Shown here: positions 18,373 through 27,999 of the stretch, piece after piece
How the letters are laid out: every line of letters starts with the position of its first letter
How positions within the stretch are numbered: the stretch's first letter is position 1
The notes under the pieces: model-generated
What the model saw: the letters and a program-made list of their open reading frames with translations, nothing else
Database searches by the model: none
What the model was told of the DNA's origin: nothing
Translations under genes and position numbers: made by a program
DNA from: XYD12-FULL-36-8 sp964613805
GTDB taxonomy: Bacteria > Bacteroidota > Ignavibacteria > Ignavibacteriales > Ignavibacteriaceae
Length of the DNA stretch: 64,000 nucleotides
Assembly: GCA_964613805.1 (NCBI GenBank)
Contig: CAZTJF010000018.1
Coordinates: 26,201-90,200 of the forward strand
Reading direction: 5' to 3'

Positions 18373-19440
18373 TCAGCAAATTCTCGGAAGCTGCTCGCCT
18401 GACATCATGTCAACAATTCTTGTACTTCCAATGCTGGTTTTCATAATAACAGTTTCCGGATCAGACAATACAACCTTTCCAATAATACATGCTTCTTTTC
18501 CTAAGTGATGCGATCTCATCGCTTCTAAAACTTCCGCAGCTTTATTTTCAGGAACAAATGCGATTAGTTTTCCTTCGTTTGCAATGTAGAGTGGGTCCAA
18601 TCCTAAAATTTCACAGGCGCCTTTTACTTCTTCCGAAATCGGGATTTTTTCTTCTTCAATCAAAATCCCAATTTTAGCAGTCATAGCTATTTCATTTAGA
18701 GTGCTTGCAATGCCGCCTCTTGTAGGATCGCGCATCACATGAATTTCTTTTGACGCATGTAGAATTTTCTCAACTAAACCATTCAATGGGGCAGAGTCAC
18801 TTTTAATTGTAGTTTCAAACTCAAGATTTTCTCTTGATGACATTATTGCAACTCCATGCTCGGCAATCTTACCGCTTAGAATAATTACATCGCCGGGCAG
18901 GCAATTTTGGGGAGAAATGTTTACGCCTTCCGGAACAGTACCAATACCGGAAGTATTTATAAAAATTTTATCGCCCTTACCTCGATCAACAACTTTTGTA
19001 TCTCCAGTAATTATTTTTACGCCGGCTTCTTTGGCGGCTTTTTCCATTGAGAGAACTATCTTCCATAATTCTTCAATTTCAAATCCTTCCTCGATAATAA
19101 ATGCGGCAGAGATAAAAAGTGGTTTTGCCCCAGCCATTGATAAGTCATTGATCGTTCCGTTAACTGCAAGTGAGCCGATATCTCCACCCGGGAAAAAAAT
19201 CGGATGCACAACATAAGAATCAGTTGTGAAAGCTAACCTCGATTCATTTATTTGGAATACTCCGCTGTCATGCTGTTGATCGAGGATTTCATTCGCAAAT
19301 TGCGGATAGAATAATTTTGAAATTAATCTATGTGATAAAGTTCCACCGCCGCCATGCGCTAACAATATTCGATCATAATCTGATTTTGGAATGGGGCATG
19401 ATAAGCTTCGCCAGAAATTTACTTTATTTTCTTCCTTCAT
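18373..19440 (-). CDS. hypE: Hydrogenase maturation protein HypE
   Basis: This 355-residue protein belongs to the PurM/AIR-synthase fold. It has the ATP-binding N-terminal HGGGGTLSHRLI segment, the DPTRGGIASTLNEIA motif and the conserved C-terminal PRIC, whose last Cys carries the thiocarbamate turned into thiocyanate for the Fe(CN)2CO site. It works with HypF, HypC and HypD. It is the last hyp gene in the operon and overlaps hypD by four bases. Length is slightly above the usual 335-350. Confidence 0.97.
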   Translation of the reverse strand: MKEENKVNFWRSLSCPIPKSDYDRILLAHGGGGTLSHRLISKLFYPQFANEILDQQHDSGVFQINESRLAFTTDSYVVHPIFFPGGDIGSLAVNGTINDLSMAGAKPLFISAAFIIEEGFEIEELWKIVLSMEKAAKEAGVKIITGDTKVVDRGKGDKIFINTSGIGTVPEGVNISPQNCLPGDVIILSGKIAEHGVAIMSSRENLEFETTIKSDSAPLNGLVEKILHASKEIHVMRDPTRGGIASTLNEIAMTAKIGILIEEEKIPISEEVKGACEILGLDPLYIANEGKLIAFVPENKAAEVLEAMRSHHLGKEACIIGKVVLSDPETVIMKTSIGSTRIVDMMSGEQLPRIC

Positions 19441-20558
19441 CTTGATTTCCTGCTGATTTGTTCCCTTTTCAATTCTGTTTTCCTATAATGAAAATACGCT
19501 GCACAAGCTCCTTCAGATGAAACCATTGGCGCGCCTAAAGGATGTTCTGGTGTGCAAAGATTCCCAAAAGCAGAACACTCCGGCGGCTTTTTTGTTCCTT
19601 GCAAGACCAATCCCGCAATGCACAGTTCTGATTCCTCAACTTCAATTTGCTCAACGTTGAAAATCTTTTCAGAATCAAAATTTGCATATTTTTCTTTCAG
19701 CTTAAAACCACTTTTAGGTATTGTTCCTAATCCTCTCCACTTTCTATCAGTCGTATCAAAAACTTCGGTTAAGATTTTTCTTGCGGCACTGTTTCCTTCC
19801 TTTTTAACAACTCTGCTGTATTGGTTTTGAACTTGAGCACTGCCGGATTCTAATTGTTTGATAGTTAGATAAACACCTTGAAGAATATCGAGAGGCTCGA
19901 AACCAGTAACCACAATCGGCACGTTAAATTTTTCTGCAAGCGGAATATATTCTTCATAACCCATAACTGTGCAAACATGGCCGGCTGCTAAGAAACCTTG
20001 AATCATATTTCCATCTGAACTAAGCAATGCTTCAATTGTCGGTGGTACTAAAACATGCGAACAGAGAATTGAATAATTAGATAGATTTTTTCTTTTAGCT
20101 TCTAAAACTGACATTGCATTTGCCGGTGCTGTGGTTTCAAATCCAACCGCAAAGAATACTACTTTCTTTTCTGGATTTTGTTCGGCAATTTTAACAGCAT
20201 CCAAAGGTGAGTAAACCATTTTTACATTGCCGCCTTCAGCTTTTACTGAAAGCAAATCTTTTTTCGATCCGGGAACTCTTAGCATATCACCAAATGATGT
20301 GAAAATTATATCTGGTCTTGATGCAATCTCAATTGCTTTATCAATTAGCTCAAGTGGAGTAACACAAACTGGGCAGCCAGGTCCGTGAATTAAATTGATT
20401 TCTTCAGGAAGAAGCTCCTCAATGTTATACTTTAAAATTGTGTGTGTTTGTCCACCGCATATTTCCATAATGTTCCATCGTTGCCTCGTAATTCTTTTTA
20501 TCTCGTCCGAAATTTTTTTTGCAGAGACAGGATCTCTGAATTCATCTTGATATTTCAT
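19437..20558 (-). CDS. hypD: Hydrogenase maturation protein HypD
   Basis: This 373-residue protein has the HypD signatures MEICGGQTHTILKY and HGPGCPVCVTP (early cysteines), plus the C-terminal [4Fe-4S] set CIAGLVLQG ... PPECSAFGNLC ... SSEGACAAYF. HypD with HypC holds the iron while CN and CO ligands are added. It lies 11 bases after hypC and overlaps hypE by four bases. All expected cysteines are present. Confidence 0.98.
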   Translation of the reverse strand: MKYQDEFRDPVSAKKISDEIKRITRQRWNIMEICGGQTHTILKYNIEELLPEEINLIHGPGCPVCVTPLELIDKAIEIASRPDIIFTSFGDMLRVPGSKKDLLSVKAEGGNVKMVYSPLDAVKIAEQNPEKKVVFFAVGFETTAPANAMSVLEAKRKNLSNYSILCSHVLVPPTIEALLSSDGNMIQGFLAAGHVCTVMGYEEYIPLAEKFNVPIVVTGFEPLDILQGVYLTIKQLESGSAQVQNQYSRVVKKEGNSAARKILTEVFDTTDRKWRGLGTIPKSGFKLKEKYANFDSEKIFNVEQIEVEESELCIAGLVLQGTKKPPECSAFGNLCTPEHPLGAPMVSSEGACAAYFHYRKTELKREQISRKSR

Positions 20559-20569
20559 TCTTAAGTTCC

Positions 20570-20800
20570 TTAAATATCTCCCATTTGTTTTAGAATCTCA
20601 ATCGTTTCTTCCGCATCTTTTTGATCAATCTTATTCAAAGCAAAACCAACGTGAGCCAAAACATAGTCGCCAATTTTTACTTCAGGCAGCCACTGAACGC
20701 AAATATCTTTCATGACGCCGCCAAAATTTACTTTAGCCATTTTTAATTCGGCGTTGCTTTCATCAATTGAGACTATTTTTCCTGGAACAGCAAGGCACAT
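20570..20800 (-). CDS. hypC: Hydrogenase maturation chaperone HypC
   Basis: This 76-residue HypC/HybG chaperone begins MCLAVPGKI, with the essential Cys at position 2. It has the OB-fold core with GDYVLAHVGFALNKID. HypC carries iron between HypD and the hydrogenase large subunit. There is one copy in the window, which agrees with one hydrogenase large subunit. It lies 17 bases after hypF. Confidence 0.97.
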   Translation of the reverse strand: MCLAVPGKIVSIDESNAELKMAKVNFGGVMKDICVQWLPEVKIGDYVLAHVGFALNKIDQKDAEETIEILKQMGDI

Positions 20801-20817
20801 AACTGTTTCTCCTTAGA

Positions 20818-23151
20818 TTATATTCCTTTTGAATTTAGTAGTTCTTCTAATTCTTTTGCTTTAGGTTTTTTAGAAGATAAGTAAGCGGCAATTTGTCCAA
20901 CAGATACTCCTCCATCGTTTGGGGGAACCCTTTGATGCCAATAAACCTCAAAGTTATTATTTTCTAAAAGATGGATTGTTTTCTCGGTAAGAAATGTATT
21001 TTGAAAACATCCTCCGCTTAAAATAATTTTTTTACATTTTAGTTTCTTAACAAGCTCTAAAATAATTTTTGATAGTGTATTATGAAATTTTGCGGAGATT
21101 ACAGCGCTGTTTTTAGCATTATTTATGTCAGCCAAAATGTTTTCGACCATTAGCTGCCAATCAATAATTAAAATTTCTTTTTCGGAAATGATAAAAGGAT
21201 ATTCTCCAAGCTCATTTAAATCGGCAGTGAATTCAAGCAGCATGGCGGCTTGTCCTTCGTAATTTGAAATGTTACAAATGTTAAGAAGTGAAGAAATCGC
21301 ATCGAAGAGACGACCAACACTTGAAGTTTGTGGAGAGTTTATTTTTTTAGAAAGCAATTTTTTAATGATTTGTAAATCATTACTTGTGAAATTATCTCTA
21401 AAAGATTTTGGTGTACGATCGAAAAAGTTTTCACCGTAAATTTCGTAAAGCAATCCGCATGCAGATCGACGAGGTTCTTTAATTGCAGTTTCACCGCCTG
21501 GAAGCATGAATTTTCTGAGCTGCCCAACATGTTTGTAATCCGAATCATTAGAATAAAAAAATTCTCCGCCCCAAATAGTTTTATCTAAACCATAACCTGT
21601 ACCATCCCATGAAACTCCAAGCGCTTCACCTTCAATTTGATTTTCTAATTTGCATGCAGCAACATGAGCATAATGATGCTGAACTTCCGATAGTGGAATA
21701 TTTTTAGATCCAGCATATTTTGTTGAAAGATATTCGGGATGCACATCACAAACAATCATTTCTGGTTTGGCAAGATAAATTTCTTCGAAGTCTTTTATCG
21801 TTTTCTTAAAAGTTGAGTAGGATTCGTGGGTAGATAAATCACCAATATGCTGACTGATAAAAATGTTTTCGTTCTTTTTGATTGAAATTGTATTTTTCAA
21901 ATGGCTGCCTACTGCCAAAACAATTTCATCATCATTTGTTGAAATATTATTTTCTATCTGTAAAGGGAGGGGAGTAAAACCTCGTGCTCTCCGCAAAATC
22001 ATTCTTCGGTTATTTACGGATTTCACAATTGAATCATCAACATGACGGACAATTGGTCTGTTGTGTACAAGATAATAATCCGCAATGTTTTTAAGACGAT
22101 GTAATGAATCATTCTCATCAATGCACATTGGTTCTTCGGAAAGGTTGCCGCTGGTTGCTACGATTGGAAAACTTAACTCTCTCATCAACAAGTGATGAAG
22201 TGGTGTGTAGGGAAGCATAATCCCAAGATAAGGGTTTTTAGGAGCAGTAAATTTTGAAATGGAAATATTATTTAAGCTGGATTTGATTTTTCTCTTTAAG
22301 ATAACAATAGGCGATTCGGGCGACGTAAGCATACCATATTCGGTTTCGGAGATACTGCAAATTGATTTGACCATCTCAACATTTAGAAACATCAATGCAA
22401 ACGGTTTTTCATCACGATGTTTTTTCTCTCTAAGTTTTTTTACCGCAGAATCATTTCGAGCATCAACGAGCAATTGAAAACCGCCTAAACCTTTTAATGC
22501 AATAATTTTTCCTTCTCTGATGAGCTTAGCTGTATCTTGTAAAGCTTGATTATGTGTTGCAATTGTTTTTCCGCTGCAATCCCATAATTCTAAATGAGGT
22601 CCGCATTTCGGACAAGCAATCGGCTGTGCATGAAATCTTCGATCTAAAGGATTTTCATATTCTTTTCTGCAATCTTCGCACATCTCAAAGATTTTCATGG
22701 AAGTGTTCGGTCTGTCATAAGGAATTTTTTCGATGATTGAGAATCTTGGTCCGCAATTGGTGCAATTTATAAATGGATAAAGATATCTTCTGTTCTTCGG
22801 ATCAAGCATTTCATTTAAACAATCATCACACATGGAGATATCCGGCAAAATTAACGCGGAGATTTCCCCATCACTTTTACTTTCTCTAATTTCAAAAGAG
22901 TTGTATCCAACAGGATCAAGAAAAGAATATTCGAAGCTTACAATAATTGAATGCTTAGGTTTTTCCTTCTCAATTTTTTGGATAAACTCGCGCAAATTAT
23001 TTTCGGAGCTTTCAACTTCAATGGTTACGCCGGAAGCCGAATTCACAACGTATCCTTGCAAGTTTAGCTGCTCGGCTAAGCGGTAGATGAATGGACGAAA
23101 TCCAACACCTTGTACCGCCCCTTTAATTGAAATAGATAAACGTTTTTTCAT
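20818..23151 (-). CDS. hypF: Carbamoyltransferase HypF
   Basis: This 777-residue protein has the full HypF layout: acylphosphatase domain (about 1-90, GAVQGVGFRPFIYRLA), two zinc fingers (CDDC ... CTNC ... CEDC ... CPKC, about 110-185), YrdC domain (about 200-385, with FPIVATSGNLSEEP), then the Kae1-like carbamoyltransferase (HHYAHVAACK and ILSGGCFQNTFL). It moves the carbamoyl group to HypE. It overlaps hypB by four bases. Nothing is missing. Confidence 0.97.
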   Translation of the reverse strand: MKKRLSISIKGAVQGVGFRPFIYRLAEQLNLQGYVVNSASGVTIEVESSENNLREFIQKIEKEKPKHSIIVSFEYSFLDPVGYNSFEIRESKSDGEISALILPDISMCDDCLNEMLDPKNRRYLYPFINCTNCGPRFSIIEKIPYDRPNTSMKIFEMCEDCRKEYENPLDRRFHAQPIACPKCGPHLELWDCSGKTIATHNQALQDTAKLIREGKIIALKGLGGFQLLVDARNDSAVKKLREKKHRDEKPFALMFLNVEMVKSICSISETEYGMLTSPESPIVILKRKIKSSLNNISISKFTAPKNPYLGIMLPYTPLHHLLMRELSFPIVATSGNLSEEPMCIDENDSLHRLKNIADYYLVHNRPIVRHVDDSIVKSVNNRRMILRRARGFTPLPLQIENNISTNDDEIVLAVGSHLKNTISIKKNENIFISQHIGDLSTHESYSTFKKTIKDFEEIYLAKPEMIVCDVHPEYLSTKYAGSKNIPLSEVQHHYAHVAACKLENQIEGEALGVSWDGTGYGLDKTIWGGEFFYSNDSDYKHVGQLRKFMLPGGETAIKEPRRSACGLLYEIYGENFFDRTPKSFRDNFTSNDLQIIKKLLSKKINSPQTSSVGRLFDAISSLLNICNISNYEGQAAMLLEFTADLNELGEYPFIISEKEILIIDWQLMVENILADINNAKNSAVISAKFHNTLSKIILELVKKLKCKKIILSGGCFQNTFLTEKTIHLLENNNFEVYWHQRVPPNDGGVSVGQIAAYLSSKKPKAKELEELLNSKGI

Positions 23152-23801
23152 TTATTCTTAATTTGGTTAGTAAGCCAATTACACCAATCAGGAATACCCG
23201 CATCTGTTTTGCATGAAACTTCAAATATCTTAAGAGATGGATTTATCGCTAATGCATTTTTCTTGATTGTTTCGATGGAACAGTTCACAAATGGTAGGAG
23301 ATCAATTTTATTTATAATCAAGACGGATGAGTTACGAAACATTGCTGGATATTTTAGTGGTTTATCATCGCCTTCAGTTGTGCTGGCAATTATAACTTTT
23401 ACGTCTTCACCAAGGTCATATCCTGCTGGACAAACTAAATTGCCAACATTTTCAATTATTAAAATCTCCGTATCTACATCTTTAAGCCGACCAAATGCGT
23501 CTCTAACCAAATTTGCTTCGAGATGGCAAGCCCCATTTGTTACAATTTGTACAACAGGAGTACCAAGTGCTTGAATTCGCTGTGCATCCAAATCTGTTTG
23601 AACATCTCCTTCGATGACAGCGACTTTAATTTTATTTTTTAGATGATTAAGAGTTCGCTCAACTAAACTTGTTTTGCCTGAACCGGGCGAGCTGACTAAA
23701 TTTATAGCAAAAATATTTCTGGATGTAAAATATTTCCGATTCTCGGATGCAATCACATCATTCTTTTCAAGAATTTTTCTTTCTATAGTTATTAAGCTCA
23801 T
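23148..23801 (-). CDS. hypB: Hydrogenase nickel-incorporation GTPase HypB
   Basis: This 217-residue protein has the SSPGSGKTSLVER P-loop (about 36-48), VIEGDVQTDLDAQRI, the metal-site segments NGACHLEANLV and GNLVCPAGYD, and NKIDLLP for guanine. HypB inserts nickel with HypA. It lacks both the N-terminal CxxCGC nickel site and the His-rich tract seen in some HypB proteins, so it has no storage function of its own. The nearby permease at 24281 carries a His-rich loop instead. It lies 17 bases after hypA. Confidence 0.97.
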   Translation of the reverse strand: MSLITIERKILEKNDVIASENRKYFTSRNIFAINLVSSPGSGKTSLVERTLNHLKNKIKVAVIEGDVQTDLDAQRIQALGTPVVQIVTNGACHLEANLVRDAFGRLKDVDTEILIIENVGNLVCPAGYDLGEDVKVIIASTTEGDDKPLKYPAMFRNSSVLIINKIDLLPFVNCSIETIKKNALAINPSLKIFEVSCKTDAGIPDWCNWLTNQIKNK

Positions 23802-23818
23802 TTATTTCCTCAGAATAT

Positions 23819-24160
23819 TTATTCAATTTCAATTTCTTCAACATTAAGATCATTCCCTCCTAACACGGTGATATTAGCGTTATTACAAGACGGACATAGA
23901 AAAATGAAATCGTCGGTCTCATAAATCTTTTTACAATTACTGCATTCAATAGTTACTGGAATGATTTTTATTATAAGCCGTGTCTTTTCAAAATTAGTGT
24001 CCTTGGTTATAGCTCCAAAGCAAAAATTAAGGGAATCAGGAAGAACGTTGCTCAATTTTCCAACTCGAACTTTTATAGATTTTACTATTGTAGTATTACC
24101 AGCTGGTAAATGCTGACTTACTACATCGAGAATTGATTGAGCAACAGACAGTTCGTGCAT
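23819..24160 (-). CDS. hypA: Hydrogenase nickel-incorporation protein HypA
   Basis: This 113-residue protein starts MHELSVAQSIL, with the nickel-binding His at position 2, and has a zinc domain with CSNCKKIY and LCPSCNNAN (about 73-93). It delivers nickel to the large subunit together with HypB. It is the first gene of the hypABFCDE operon, which is divergent from the permease gene at 24281, leaving a 120-base shared promoter region. Confidence 0.97.
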   Translation of the reverse strand: MHELSVAQSILDVVSQHLPAGNTTIVKSIKVRVGKLSNVLPDSLNFCFGAITKDTNFEKTRLIIKIIPVTIECSNCKKIYETDDFIFLCPSCNNANITVLGGNDLNVEEIEIE

Positions 24161-24280
24161 GGTTAAAAAATAAACTTAAAGTGTTTTGCTTGCTAGTTAC
24201 CGAATAATATACGAATTTTATTATAAGAAAATCCATATCCCAAAGGGAATCTGGAAATATCAAATTTAATTTTTATTGAA

Positions 24281-24994
24281 ATGAATCAAGAAGTATCTTT
24301 TCTTCTAGCAACGGCTGCGTTAATTGGATTTTCACACACTATTCTTGGTCCTGATCATTATATTCCATTTATTGCAATGTCAAAAGCGGGAAAGTGGACA
24401 AAAACCAAAACTTTTTGGATAACTCTTGTTTGCGGAATTGGACATGTTTTAAGTTCGGTAATTTTAGGCGCTTTGGGAATTGCCTTGGGTGTGGCTCTGC
24501 ACAATCTTGAATATATTGAATCTGTACGGGGTGACATCGCAGGATGGTTACTTATTGCATTCGGTTTAGGATATTTTATCTGGGGAATTAAGAAAGCATT
24601 GCGAGGCAAACCGCATTCTCACATTCACTTACATGAAGATGGCGAAATACATTCACATAAGCACGGTCATGTGAATTCACACATGCACGTTCATATTTCC
24701 GAAAAAAAATCAAATATAACTCCTTGGATACTTTTTACAATTTTTATTTTCGGACCCTGTGAAGTTTTAATCCCTATTTTGATGTATCCTGCAGCTAAAG
24801 AAAATCTATTGGGGCTGATCCTTGTCACGTCAGTTTTTGCTCTAGCTACAATTAGCACCATGCTTGTAATAGTTTTCGTCTCGCTTAGTGGATTTCAATT
24901 TATTCCAATGCAGAAGTTTGAAAAATATATGCATGCTTCGGCGGGTTTTGTAATTTTACTTTGCGGAATTGCTATTCAGTTTCTCGGATTGTAA
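24281..24994 (+). CDS. NicO/UreH-type nickel permease with His-rich loop
   Basis: This 237-residue membrane protein has about 6 helices, including ATAALIGFSHTILGPDHYIPF, which holds the H-x5-DH type metal motif of NicO/NiCoT/UreH transporters, and ITLVCGIGHVLSSVILGA with a further His. A cytosolic loop at about 107-145 is very rich in His (HSHIHLHEDGEIHSHKHGHV and more). Proteins of this group move Ni2+ or Co2+ for urease or hydrogenase. Divergence from hypA makes nickel supply for the hydrogenase the best guess. No urease gene is in the window. Confidence 0.83.
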   Translation: MNQEVSFLLATAALIGFSHTILGPDHYIPFIAMSKAGKWTKTKTFWITLVCGIGHVLSSVILGALGIALGVALHNLEYIESVRGDIAGWLLIAFGLGYFIWGIKKALRGKPHSHIHLHEDGEIHSHKHGHVNSHMHVHISEKKSNITPWILFTIFIFGPCEVLIPILMYPAAKENLLGLILVTSVFALATISTMLVIVFVSLSGFQFIPMQKFEKYMHASAGFVILLCGIAIQFLGL

Positions 24995-25029
24995 AATCAC
25001 AAATCCATTTGATTAAACTGCGCTAATCA

Positions 25030-25051
25030 CATTACATTTGACATTGTAATG
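25030..25051. repeat. Inverted repeat between convergent genes
   Basis: CATTACA (25030-25036) and TGTAATG (25045-25051) form a 7-bp stem in the 148-base gap between the convergent nickel permease and histidine kinase genes. It could act as a weak two-way terminator, but it is AT-rich with no U-tract. Confidence 0.3.
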
Positions 25052-25142
25052 ATTGGGCTTTAATCACCACGACTTAGTTAAATTTGAATGAATCGCAATG
25101 ACGCTGCAGTTGTTAGTAGAATCGTTATTTCTTGATTCACAA

Positions 25143-26540
25143 TTACTCTGCAAATATTTTATTTTCACTTAAAGCGTCATCAGAATAAGCTTCCTGCCTC
25201 ATCATAGGAAGATAAATAATAAACTCGCTTCCGCTTCCAAGTTCACTATTAACAAAAATTTCTCCGCCATAAAATTGAACAATCTCCTTAACCAAGCTTA
25301 GTCCCAAGCCTGTACCAAGCTGTTCTGCTTCTTTTGCGTTTTTACTTCTGTAAAACTCTTCAAATATTCTATCGCGATCATCTTGTGGTATTCCTATGCC
25401 TGTGTCCTTCACTATAAAGCCAAATTTATCTTCCGTGCAAACGGGTGTTACAATAACCTTTCCGCCTTCAAGTGTGTATCGTAGTGCATTGGTTATAAGA
25501 TTTGCCGCAACTCGCTCAAAACCATTTACATCGAGTTGAACCGAAATGTCATCCTGCAAGGGGTTAAATACAAGTTCTATCTTCTTATTTGCTGCAAACA
25601 CTTTATATTGTTTTACGATGTGACCAAGCCACTCGCTAAAATTTGTTTCTTCGATTACTGGTTTTTCTATTTTAAGATTGTACTGTGTCACGGCAATCAT
25701 TTCCTTAATCATATCAATAACTTGAGAAGACCTTTTCTCGGCTTTGAATACCATATCTCTAACTTCTTTTCGCAATTCCTCCGCATAAAGACTTTTAACT
25801 ACTTGCAGTGTGCTTTGTATTGCGATCATCGGAGATTTTATTTCATGCGCGGCAAAACGAAAAGCTTTGTTTCTATCTTTTATTGACTTTTCAAGCAGAG
25901 CATTTTTATCATCAATCGTTCTCTTTAAAGAACGAAACCTCATCATAAAATTATTAATGATGTATATGCCCGAAAAATTTATGATATAAAATGCTGCAAG
26001 TGATGTAATAATTAATGAAAGTGATATTGGTTCATTTCTAAGAATATAGCTGCTGCCGGTTGGATTAACGTGCTCAATAATAGTCCAGACTGTTAATAAG
26101 AAAGCCGCTAATAAAGCATTAACATACGGAAGTACAAAACCAGGAAAGAGAATTCCCGAAAAGATGACCTGCACAATGTAAAGAAAGAAAAATGGATTAC
26201 CGATTCCGCCCGAGTAATGAACAATAAACGAAAGCAGTATAAGATCAATTACTATTTGAATTTCTGCAAATGCTAATTGCTGACGCTCATTTTTGAAATT
26301 AAAATGACGTATTACGATGAAATATGTAATATTAATGCCAATCAAAATAACTGTCGTATTTATTATTTCATTAAATCCGATGTTAAGGTCTAGTATTTTA
26401 GCCGCGATCGGAACAGAAATAATAATTACTATTATGGCAATCCAACGCAAATTAACATACCACAACAAGCGATCTTTTAATGAAGCAACCGTTTGAAATG
26501 GTAAATAATTAGCGGGCTGATTTTTATTTGATTTTCTCAT
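25143..26540 (-). CDS. Membrane sensor histidine kinase, last gene of the hydrogenase operon
   Basis: This 465-residue protein has about six N-terminal membrane helices (about 28-205) with very short loops, then HisKA (FRFAAHEIKSPMIAIQS, phospho-His near residue 231) and a HATPase domain (NLITNALRYT, DTGIGIPQDD, GTGLGLSLVKEIV). With no large outer domain it may sense a signal within the membrane. The start overlaps the end of the maturation protease by 17 bases, so it is tied to the hydrogenase operon. No response regulator follows; the nearest is at 39578. Confidence 0.9.
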   Translation of the reverse strand: MRKSNKNQPANYLPFQTVASLKDRLLWYVNLRWIAIIVIIISVPIAAKILDLNIGFNEIINTTVILIGINITYFIVIRHFNFKNERQQLAFAEIQIVIDLILLSFIVHYSGGIGNPFFFLYIVQVIFSGILFPGFVLPYVNALLAAFLLTVWTIIEHVNPTGSSYILRNEPISLSLIITSLAAFYIINFSGIYIINNFMMRFRSLKRTIDDKNALLEKSIKDRNKAFRFAAHEIKSPMIAIQSTLQVVKSLYAEELRKEVRDMVFKAEKRSSQVIDMIKEMIAVTQYNLKIEKPVIEETNFSEWLGHIVKQYKVFAANKKIELVFNPLQDDISVQLDVNGFERVAANLITNALRYTLEGGKVIVTPVCTEDKFGFIVKDTGIGIPQDDRDRIFEEFYRSKNAKEAEQLGTGLGLSLVKEIVQFYGGEIFVNSELGSGSEFIIYLPMMRQEAYSDDALSENKIFAE

Positions 26541-27003
26541 CTAAATAAAAAAATTTTTTTATTGCTTGACTTACTTGCAATGAAACCTTTTTACCCAACT
26601 CAGTATTCTCTGGTTGAATACCAATATATATAAAATCCATTTTATTGTTCAGTGTAAGAAATTGCTCAACAATCTTAATTGAAAATGCGTGCGTGCTGAA
26701 ATCAATATTAGCAATATTGTCCGATTCGATAAATGAAATTTCTCCTGGTTCTCCTCCCCAATTAGCAGCATCAATAAAAACCGCAGCTTCAGGATTGTAA
26801 TTTAAAATCTCCTGAAGGTAATTTTCCGGATTTTTGCCTGCAATAATAAATTTTGAATTTTCAAATGCTGATGTTGTTTTAAGAATATCAATAAACAAAA
26901 GTCCCGCTAAATCATCTCCTCTTGTTTCATTACCCAGACCAATGAACACGATTTTATCATTCTTGTATTTTGCAAGCTTATTTATTAAATGAGTAAAATT
27001 CAT
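26524..27003 (-). CDS. Hydrogenase maturation protease (HycI/HyaD family)
   Basis: The protein of about 159 residues has the family signature VFIGLGNETRGDDLAGL (the GxGN and Asp residues bind nickel) and further conserved acidic positions in AVFIDAANWGGEPGEI. These proteases trim the C-terminal tail of the large subunit once nickel is in place. The ATG at 27003 gives MNFTHLINKL; upstream TTG codons at 27009 and 27015 would lengthen it by up to four residues. It overlaps the ferredoxin-type gene before it and the histidine kinase after it. The matching large subunit (33482-34663) has a tail of about 32 residues. Confidence 0.9.
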   Translation of the reverse strand: MNFTHLINKLAKYKNDKIVFIGLGNETRGDDLAGLLFIDILKTTSAFENSKFIIAGKNPENYLQEILNYNPEAAVFIDAANWGGEPGEISFIESDNIANIDFSTHAFSIKIVEQFLTLNNKMDFIYIGIQPENTELGKKVSLQVSQAIKKFFYLDEKIK

Positions 27004-27595
27004 CTTCAACCACAATTTTATGTCTGCATTTTGGACACACTTCCTTAATTTGATCTTCTCTTCTAATTCTTGATTTTGGGTTGGCTGGTCCTAAATCAAA
27101 AAACTTTTTTTGTGTCTCCAATAGAAAATTTGGATGAGCATATGCTTTTGCACCAATTCGATCGACTATCCAATTAAGCTGATCTCTTGGTGCGATGGTT
27201 TCTCTGCAAATTTCACACAGCACAAGTTCCTTCTCTACGGATTCGAATGCTGCGGCATCATATCTGCCAATAGCACCCAAGGAATATTGGTTGGATAATC
27301 TTATTCCTAATTTTGTAATACACTTTTCCTCGCACTGCCCGCAATGAATGCACGAGAAATAATCAATGGTTAGCTTACGTGACTTTTTTGTTTTATCATC
27401 GCTAAGTGTTATGGCTTCGGGTGGACAAACTTGAGCACACGTTCCACAGCCAACGCAATCTGCTTCAAAGTATTTTGGAAATCCTCTGAAGTCCTCAACG
27501 GCAGTATATCCTTCCTTAGGAAATTTTGTCGTATATGGTTTGGAGAAAAAGGATCCGAGTGCCTCTTTTATTTCACGAATTTTTGGTAGAAACAT
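26978..27595 (-). CDS. mbhN: MbhN/HycF-like 2x[4Fe-4S] hydrogenase subunit
   Basis: This 205-residue NuoI-like protein has two [4Fe-4S] motifs, CVGCGTCAQVCPPEAI and CIHCGQCEEKC (about 48-92), then a C-terminal four-Cys site (LCEICRE ... VCPKCRHKI), as in HycF/HyfH of formate hydrogenlyases. It would bring electrons to the small subunit, in Mbh enzymes from ferredoxin. It is placed after the Mrp genes, not next to the catalytic subunits. It overlaps the protease gene. The four-Cys site probably binds zinc or iron. Confidence 0.87.
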   Translation of the reverse strand: MFLPKIREIKEALGSFFSKPYTTKFPKEGYTAVEDFRGFPKYFEADCVGCGTCAQVCPPEAITLSDDKTKKSRKLTIDYFSCIHCGQCEEKCITKLGIRLSNQYSLGAIGRYDAAAFESVEKELVLCEICRETIAPRDQLNWIVDRIGAKAYAHPNFLLETQKKFFDLGPANPKSRIRREDQIKEVCPKCRHKIVVEDEFYSFNK

Positions 27596-27621
27596 TTCTA
27601 CTCCACTGCATTTTTAAAAAG

Positions 27622-27999
27622 TTAAACTGTTTTTATTTCTTCCTCAAGTGTTTCTGGGGAGCCGTCTTCTTTTAATTCCTTATCCTCTTCATATCTGTCA
27701 ATAACTGAAATTTTTGCAAGAGGAATTCTACTTCGATGGGCGGCTCTTGATATAACGTGAGCAGCTGTTGGTGATGCGAGGAAAATAAAGACAATTCCAA
27801 TTAATGCTTTGACTCCAAAGCTTGAGAATCCCTGCATCAAAAAAATTCCGAGTAAAATTCCAACAGATCCGAAAGTAACACATTTTGTTGCCGCTTGAAG
27901 GCGATTATAAACATCCGGAAGACGGACTAACCCAAGCACGCCAAGAAAGTCAAACGCCACGCCAATATAAATTAAGCCCATGCCGATTGATTCAATCAT
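27622..27999 (-). CDS. mrpG: Mrp/Mnh antiporter subunit G
   Basis: This 125-residue protein has three membrane helices and the PhaG/MnhG-type core DFLGVLGLVRLPDVYNRLQAATKCVTFG, where the LPDVYxRLHAATK pattern is diagnostic. MrpG is a small subunit of the multi-subunit Na+/H+ antiporter and has the same role in Mbh-type hydrogenases (MbhC position). It overlaps mrpF by eight bases. The C-terminal tail (about 90-125) is long and acidic. Confidence 0.92.
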   Translation of the reverse strand: MIESIGMGLIYIGVAFDFLGVLGLVRLPDVYNRLQAATKCVTFGSVGILLGIFLMQGFSSFGVKALIGIVFIFLASPTAAHVISRAAHRSRIPLAKISVIDRYEEDKELKEDGSPETLEEEIKTV

